Below, piece by piece: positions 5,229 through 8,547 of a stretch of 8,547 nt of DNA (position 1 is the stretch's first letter; the number at the start of each line of letters is the position of its first letter). The stretch comes from a bacterium. GTDB lineage: Bacteria; Zixibacteria; MSB-5A5; GN15; FEB-12. The position numbers and the translations under genes are program-made. The DNA lies in NCBI GenBank assembly GCA_030612965.1, contig JAUWMW010000085.1, positions 1 to 8,547 of the forward strand, given 5' to 3'. Below the pieces are notes generated by a model. It had not been told where the DNA came from. It saw nothing but the letters and a program-made list of their open reading frames with translations, and did no database searches.

Positions 5229-8200
5229 TTACTTTACCAGCATCATCTTGCGGGTCTGGTTGAATTCATCGGTTTGCAGGCGATAGAAGTAGACACCCGA
5301 TGAGACCGGTCGATCCTGCTCGTCGTGTCCATTCCAGACCAGTTCGTGTCGTCCGGCTGGCAGCAGGTCATTGATTAGCGAGGCGACCTCCTGCCCCAGG
5401 ACATTGTAGATCGATAGCCTAACGCGAGCTGGCGACGGCAGGCCAAAGGCGATTGACGTACTCGGGTTGAACGGATTGGGATAGTTGGCAGCCAGGTAAT
5501 AACGGTCTGGTACCAACTCGGACTGTTCGCCAACCTGTCGGGCCACCAGCCGGTAGCTGCCGTCCGGCAGTTGCAGAGAAATATCTGCGCCGACGGTCTG
5601 CTGATATCCGTTGTCGTGGCCGATGATCTCAAGTTGGTATCCGATTGACGACAACTTGGCAAGGCCGCCCAGGTCAACCGCTCGTCCACCGGTTCCGGCG
5701 ACGGCAAGGGTCCAGTTCACTTCTTGCTCCAACCCTCGAACCTCCTGCCGATAGTGCCCGAAACCCTGATCGAGATCGGATAGCAGCACCAGGGTCTCCT
5801 GGCCGCCAGTTGGCGATTCTGGTGGCGCTGGCAGATCGTACTTCGGATCAAACCCGGCGACAGCATCCTCGGCCAGTCCGATAGTAACCGCCGCGTCCCC
5901 ACAACTCAGGCTAACAAGGGTGGCTTGGTTGTTGACCGTACCCAGTGACAACGGTGGTTGCGACGAACCGTCCTGAGCTACCGTAGCCATGGGAGGCACA
6001 TCGGCCAGGCAGAGTTGAAGACCGTCTGCTAACGCTGCGAACCAGTGGCCGTAGCCGGTAAACAGGTTCGGCGTCATAAAATAGTGGTTTCCAAACCAGG
6101 CGTAGAAAACCGGTGATACCCAGCCGGCCGCCGCAGCATCCCAGAAAGATAGCTGGTGACCGGCCGAGTCAACTATAGCGGCGTATGCGTCTATCTGGTG
6201 CCGGAAGGGACAACCGATAATGTTCCAGCCCAGGCGGAGATCGATGCAGACAACACTATCATCCGGCTGTATGGCAGCGCCTTCGTAGTCAACGGTCGTT
6301 GTCTGGGGCAACAGCAGCCAGTAGCCCGGACCGCGCCCGATCACTTCATCCGGCGCATAGTACGCGCCGTTCCAGCCGTACAATTGGAAAAATAACGCAT
6401 CGTCACCGAAGACTGCTTCGGGTGATCCGTCCTGCAACAAAAGAGGCGTCGAAACCAGGCTCCATCCGCCGGGGTAGGTCTGGTAAAGAACATCATAGTC
6501 ACAAACACGGATAGTGAACCGAGTTTCGCCTCCGGGGGTGAAGAAATCATAGCCGAACTGCGCAAAGTCCGCCGACACCAACTGACCAGCCTCGTTGAAC
6601 AACGAGATCGTGTAGTCAACTGGATTGGACATATAATGACACTCGAGCGTGACCATGGTGGAGTGATTGGTCTGCACCACCATCTCCCATTCTTTGCACT
6701 CCTGTTGGAGCAGGTAACGGAAGTCGGTGGCAAACTCATCGGAGAACTGGTTCCACTCCGGGTGGGGGAAGAAGACCCGTACGTAATCGCCCGGCGGCGC
6801 CGGTGCCTTGAACTGATCGAGGAGCGGATCAAAACCGTCGGTGGCCGTTGAATTAACGCCAAATCGCGCCGTGAGATCCTCCAGCATAGTACCGGTGTAG
6901 GCGTAAATCCCGAGGTCGAACGGGCGGTGGGTAAGCCCTGGCTCAACGGTCAGATTCACCGGCGCCACAACCGGAGAATTTTGAACAGTCGGCGATTCAA
7001 TAGTGAGATATCCGGTGTGAACTCCGATCGGCATCTGGTCGGCATGCACCATCACCACTATTGAGTCCGGAGTATGGCTGCTTGATGGATCATATGAAAC
7101 CCAGTTGACGTCGGCGCTAACAGTGAAATCATCCGAGACTGGTCCCGTCGATCCGACCCACAAGACCTGCGCCGGCGGATCCGGTTCGCCTTCAATTGCG
7201 AAGAAATCAAGTTGACCAGGTGTTACTGTCAACTCCGATAGTGGCCGATTGACGATGGTAAAGCAATGCGGTCCGTCCCAGGCCGGGTTTATCGATCCTT
7301 GCCCCTGGGCGTACCATTCCCATCTCCCCGACGGCGGGAACCAGGTGGAATCAAGGCAGATCGTGCCGCCCGCGTAAGCGGAGTCGATAGGACCGATCTC
7401 TATAGTCAGTACCACATCGTCAAAGCCCGGCGGCATACCGTCAGCCACCATCACAACTGCCCCAAACCCGACGGTGTCGGCGCCCATTCCGTTAACGCTG
7501 AATTGACTGAAGAAAACGCCGAGGTCAAAGTCGGCCATACCCAGAGTGCCGGTGGTATCCATTGTGGTTGTGGTCCACTGGGCTCCAGTAGGGGAGTGAA
7601 CCTTGAATCCATTGACAAGCCCGGTATATCGGTTCTCGTCTCCAGTGAATCGAAGATGGAAGGTGATTTCTTCATTTGTCAGGATCTCACCATAACCTAC
7701 CAAGCCGTCGATGTGGTCGAGCGTCACCGCCGGGCCGCCCGGCAGCACCCGCACTTCAACCGCAACTATCACCGGGGAATTGTCGGCTTGGGGTGAGGTG
7801 ATCCACATCGCCGAAGAATAGGTGCCGGCGCTCAGAGCAGATATATCAACCATAACCAATAATGAATCCGGTGTGCTGCCGCCGGTCGGGGCTACGCTTA
7901 ACCAGGGGATTGAGTCAAGCACCACGAAGTAGGTCATGGGGTCGGCGTTTGACGAAAGATACAGAACCTGCAATGGCGGGTTAGGTCCACCCTCTGATGC
8001 TACGAAAGATAGCGTCTGCGGTGACACGAACAGGCTGTCGCCAGTCTGTGGCGCCGAGATGGTGTAACAATGGGGTCCGTCCCAGGCCGGAAAGGCATTG
8101 ATACTGCCTGAAGCCGCCCATTTCCAGACGCCCGAGGGAGGATAATAGGACGAATCGAGGCAGATGATTCTGCCGGAATGGACAGGGTCGATGGGACCGA

Positions 8201-8547
8201 TGGTGACGGTAAAGGCGACATCATCGAATCCTGCCGGCAGTCCTGTAGAGAAAAACCGAAGAGCACCAATGCCGACCGTATCGGCGCCTTGTCCGTCGGC
8301 GCTGAACTTGGGCAAGAATACTCCGCCGTCGAATTGGGTCATACCCAGAGTCCCGGTGGTATCGTGATGGGTGGCCGACCAGGTCGCCCCGTCGGGGGAA
8401 TAGACTCTAAAGCCGTTTGCTATGCCATCGAAGTTGGTGTCGGTGGGATTAGACACTCTCAGATGGAATACCACGGCACATCCGGTCCCAATGGAAGAAC
8501 CGCCGACCAAACCGTCGACATGATCGAGGCTGATCGACTGACCGTGA
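5229..8547 (-). CDS. T9SS-exported surface protein with cohesin-like and BACON-like repeats (N-terminus outside window)
   Basis: At least 1105 residues, C-terminally complete, N-terminus cut by the window edge. The frame is open to the last base, and the TTG at 8508-8510 is an internal Leu codon: the twelve residues before it (SLDHVDGLVG) continue a repeat seen again at 7695-7730 (TLDHIDGLVG). Domains in order: two tandem units, each with a cohesin-like half (NGFxVxSPxGAxW, DTTGTLG, GADTVGxGA, GFDDV, CLDS, AWDGPHC) and a BACON/Ig-like half (LSFVASEGGPNPPLQVL); a beta module with ATDGFDPLLD; a module with GWSLVSTPL and GWNIIGCPF; a second GFDPKYDLPAPP module; and a T9SS type A sorting domain (5232-5504) with NYPNPFNPSTSI, SIYNVLGQEV and SGVYFYRLQT. 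No enzymatic motif is seen. It should be exported by T9SS and fixed to or released from the cell surface. Confidence 0.92.
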   Translation of the reverse strand, partial: HGQSISLDHVDGLVGGSSIGTGCAVVFHLRVSNPTDTNFDGIANGFRVYSPDGATWSATHHDTTGTLGMTQFDGGVFLPKFSADGQGADTVGIGALRFFSTGLPAGFDDVAFTVTIGPIDPVHSGRIICLDSSYYPPSGVWKWAASGSINAFPAWDGPHCYTISAPQTGDSLFVSPQTLSFVASEGGPNPPLQVLYLSSNADPMTYFVVLDSIPWLSVAPTGGSTPDSLLVMVDISALSAGTYSSAMWITSPQADNSPVIVAVEVRVLPGGPAVTLDHIDGLVGYGEILTNEEITFHLRFTGDENRYTGLVNGFKVHSPTGAQWTTTTMDTTGTLGMADFDLGVFFSQFSVNGMGADTVGFGAVVMVADGMPPGFDDVVLTIEIGPIDSAYAGGTICLDSTWFPPSGRWEWYAQGQGSINPAWDGPHCFTIVNRPLSELTVTPGQLDFFAIEGEPDPPAQVLWVGSTGPVSDDFTVSADVNWVSYDPSSSHTPDSIVVMVHADQMPIGVHTGYLTIESPTVQNSPVVAPVNLTVEPGLTHRPFDLGIYAYTGTMLEDLTARFGVNSTATDGFDPLLDQFKAPAPPGDYVRVFFPHPEWNQFSDEFATDFRYLLQQECKEWEMVVQTNHSTMVTLECHYMSNPVDYTISLFNEAGQLVSADFAQFGYDFFTPGGETRFTIRVCDYDVLYQTYPGGWSLVSTPLLLQDGSPEAVFGDDALFFQLYGWNGAYYAPDEVIGRGPGYWLLLPQTTTVDYEGAAIQPDDSVVCIDLRLGWNIIGCPFRHQIDAYAAIVDSAGHQLSFWDAAAAGWVSPVFYAWFGNHYFMTPNLFTGYGHWFAALADGLQLCLADVPPMATVAQDGSSQPPLSLGTVNNQATLVSLSCGDAAVTIGLAEDAVAGFDPKYDLPAPPESPTGGQETLVLLSDLDQGFGHYRQEVRGLEQEVNWTLAVAGTGGRAVDLGGLAKLSSIGYQLEIIGHDNGYQQTVGADISLQLPDGSYRLVARQVGEQSELVPDRYYLAANYPNPFNPSTSIAFGLPSPARVRLSIYNVLGQEVASLINDLLPAGRHELVWNGHDEQDRPVSSGVYFYRLQTDEFNQTRKMMLVK
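5232..5504 (-). other. T9SS type A sorting domain (FlgD-like)
   Basis: The last 91 residues match the T9SS C-terminal signal family: NYPNPFNPSTSIAF, a hydrophobic strand RVRLSIYNVLGQEV, the turn PAGRHELVWNGHD, SGVYFYRLQT, and a basic-hydrophobic end KMMLVK. This is the strongest marker in the window for the secretion route and lineage. Confidence 0.93.
6939..7730 (-). repeat. Cohesin-like + BACON-like unit, second copy
   Basis: This unit of about 264 residues begins AVTLDHIDGLVG and ends VAPVNLTVEPG. The first part (about 160 residues) has NGFKVHSPTGAQW, DTTGTLGMADFD, GADTVGFGA, PPGFDDV, ICLDSTW and AWDGPHCFTI. The second part (6942-7235) is a BACON/Ig-like domain. It is clearly related to 7731-8537 in both protein and DNA. 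Confidence 0.85.
7731..8537 (-). repeat. Cohesin-like + BACON-like unit, first visible copy
   Basis: This unit of about 269 residues is parallel to 6939-7730, with NGFRVYSPDGATW, DTTGTLGMTQFD, GADTVGIGA, PAGFDDV, ICLDSSY and AWDGPHCYTI, then a BACON/Ig-like domain (7743-8033). DNA-level similarity is still visible, for example GTCCGTCCCAGGCCGG in both copies. Further copies may lie beyond the right edge. Confidence 0.85.

Noticed and set aside
7266..7796. Plus-strand open frame of 176 codons
   Set aside because: Antisense to the tandem units of the T9SS protein, which has strong domain support; the antisense product has no motif.

Overview
The window looks like a piece of bacterial chromosome from a lineage that uses the type IX secretion system (T9SS), in or near the Fibrobacterota-Chlorobiota-Bacteroidota group. 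The evidence is the right-hand gene, which ends in a textbook T9SS type A / FlgD-like sorting domain (NYPNPFNPST near its start, a KMMLVK end). The two genes to its left end in dockerin-like pairs of the form IDISDLVxLVDYMFxGGPPPxC. I associate that style with candidate phyla such as Zixibacteria; this is a recollection from family style, not a database result. The DNA is moderately GC-rich and shows no sign of plasmid, phage or transposon genes.

Layout: all three real genes are on the minus strand, so transcription runs right to left. (1) 5229-8547 is a large secreted T9SS substrate whose N-terminus lies beyond the right edge; the frame is open to the last base. It holds two tandem cohesin-like + BACON-like units, two related beta-rich modules flanking a GW-type module, and the sorting domain. 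(2) 5186-5213 is a strong hairpin just after its stop. (3) 3918-4856 is a small secreted protein with a cohesin-like domain and a C-terminal dockerin pair. It has a clear promoter (4998-5026), a leader of about 135 nt with two possible stems, and a good ribosome binding site. (4) 570-3713 is a large secreted protein: signal peptide, SBBP-associated N-terminal domain, seven SBBP repeats (enough for one closed seven-bladed propeller), ten thrombospondin type 3-like calcium repeats arranged as two 115-residue super-units, and a dockerin pair. It too has its own promoter (3773-3801). (5) 1-569 has no convincing gene. It carries a cluster of inverted repeats, including a perfect 11-bp-arm palindrome that fits both the Rex and the CRP/FNR-family operator consensus.

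How they may work together (inference): all three products are envelope or extracellular proteins with no enzymatic domain. One is exported by T9SS; the other two lack that signal but carry dockerins, and two of the three carry cohesin-like folds. The most interesting reading is a surface assembly in which calcium-dependent dockerin modules dock onto cohesin-like modules, outside the usual cellulosome setting. The separate promoters argue for three transcription units rather than one tight operon. The cohesin assignments rest on pattern and fold resemblance only and need a structure prediction or HMM search.
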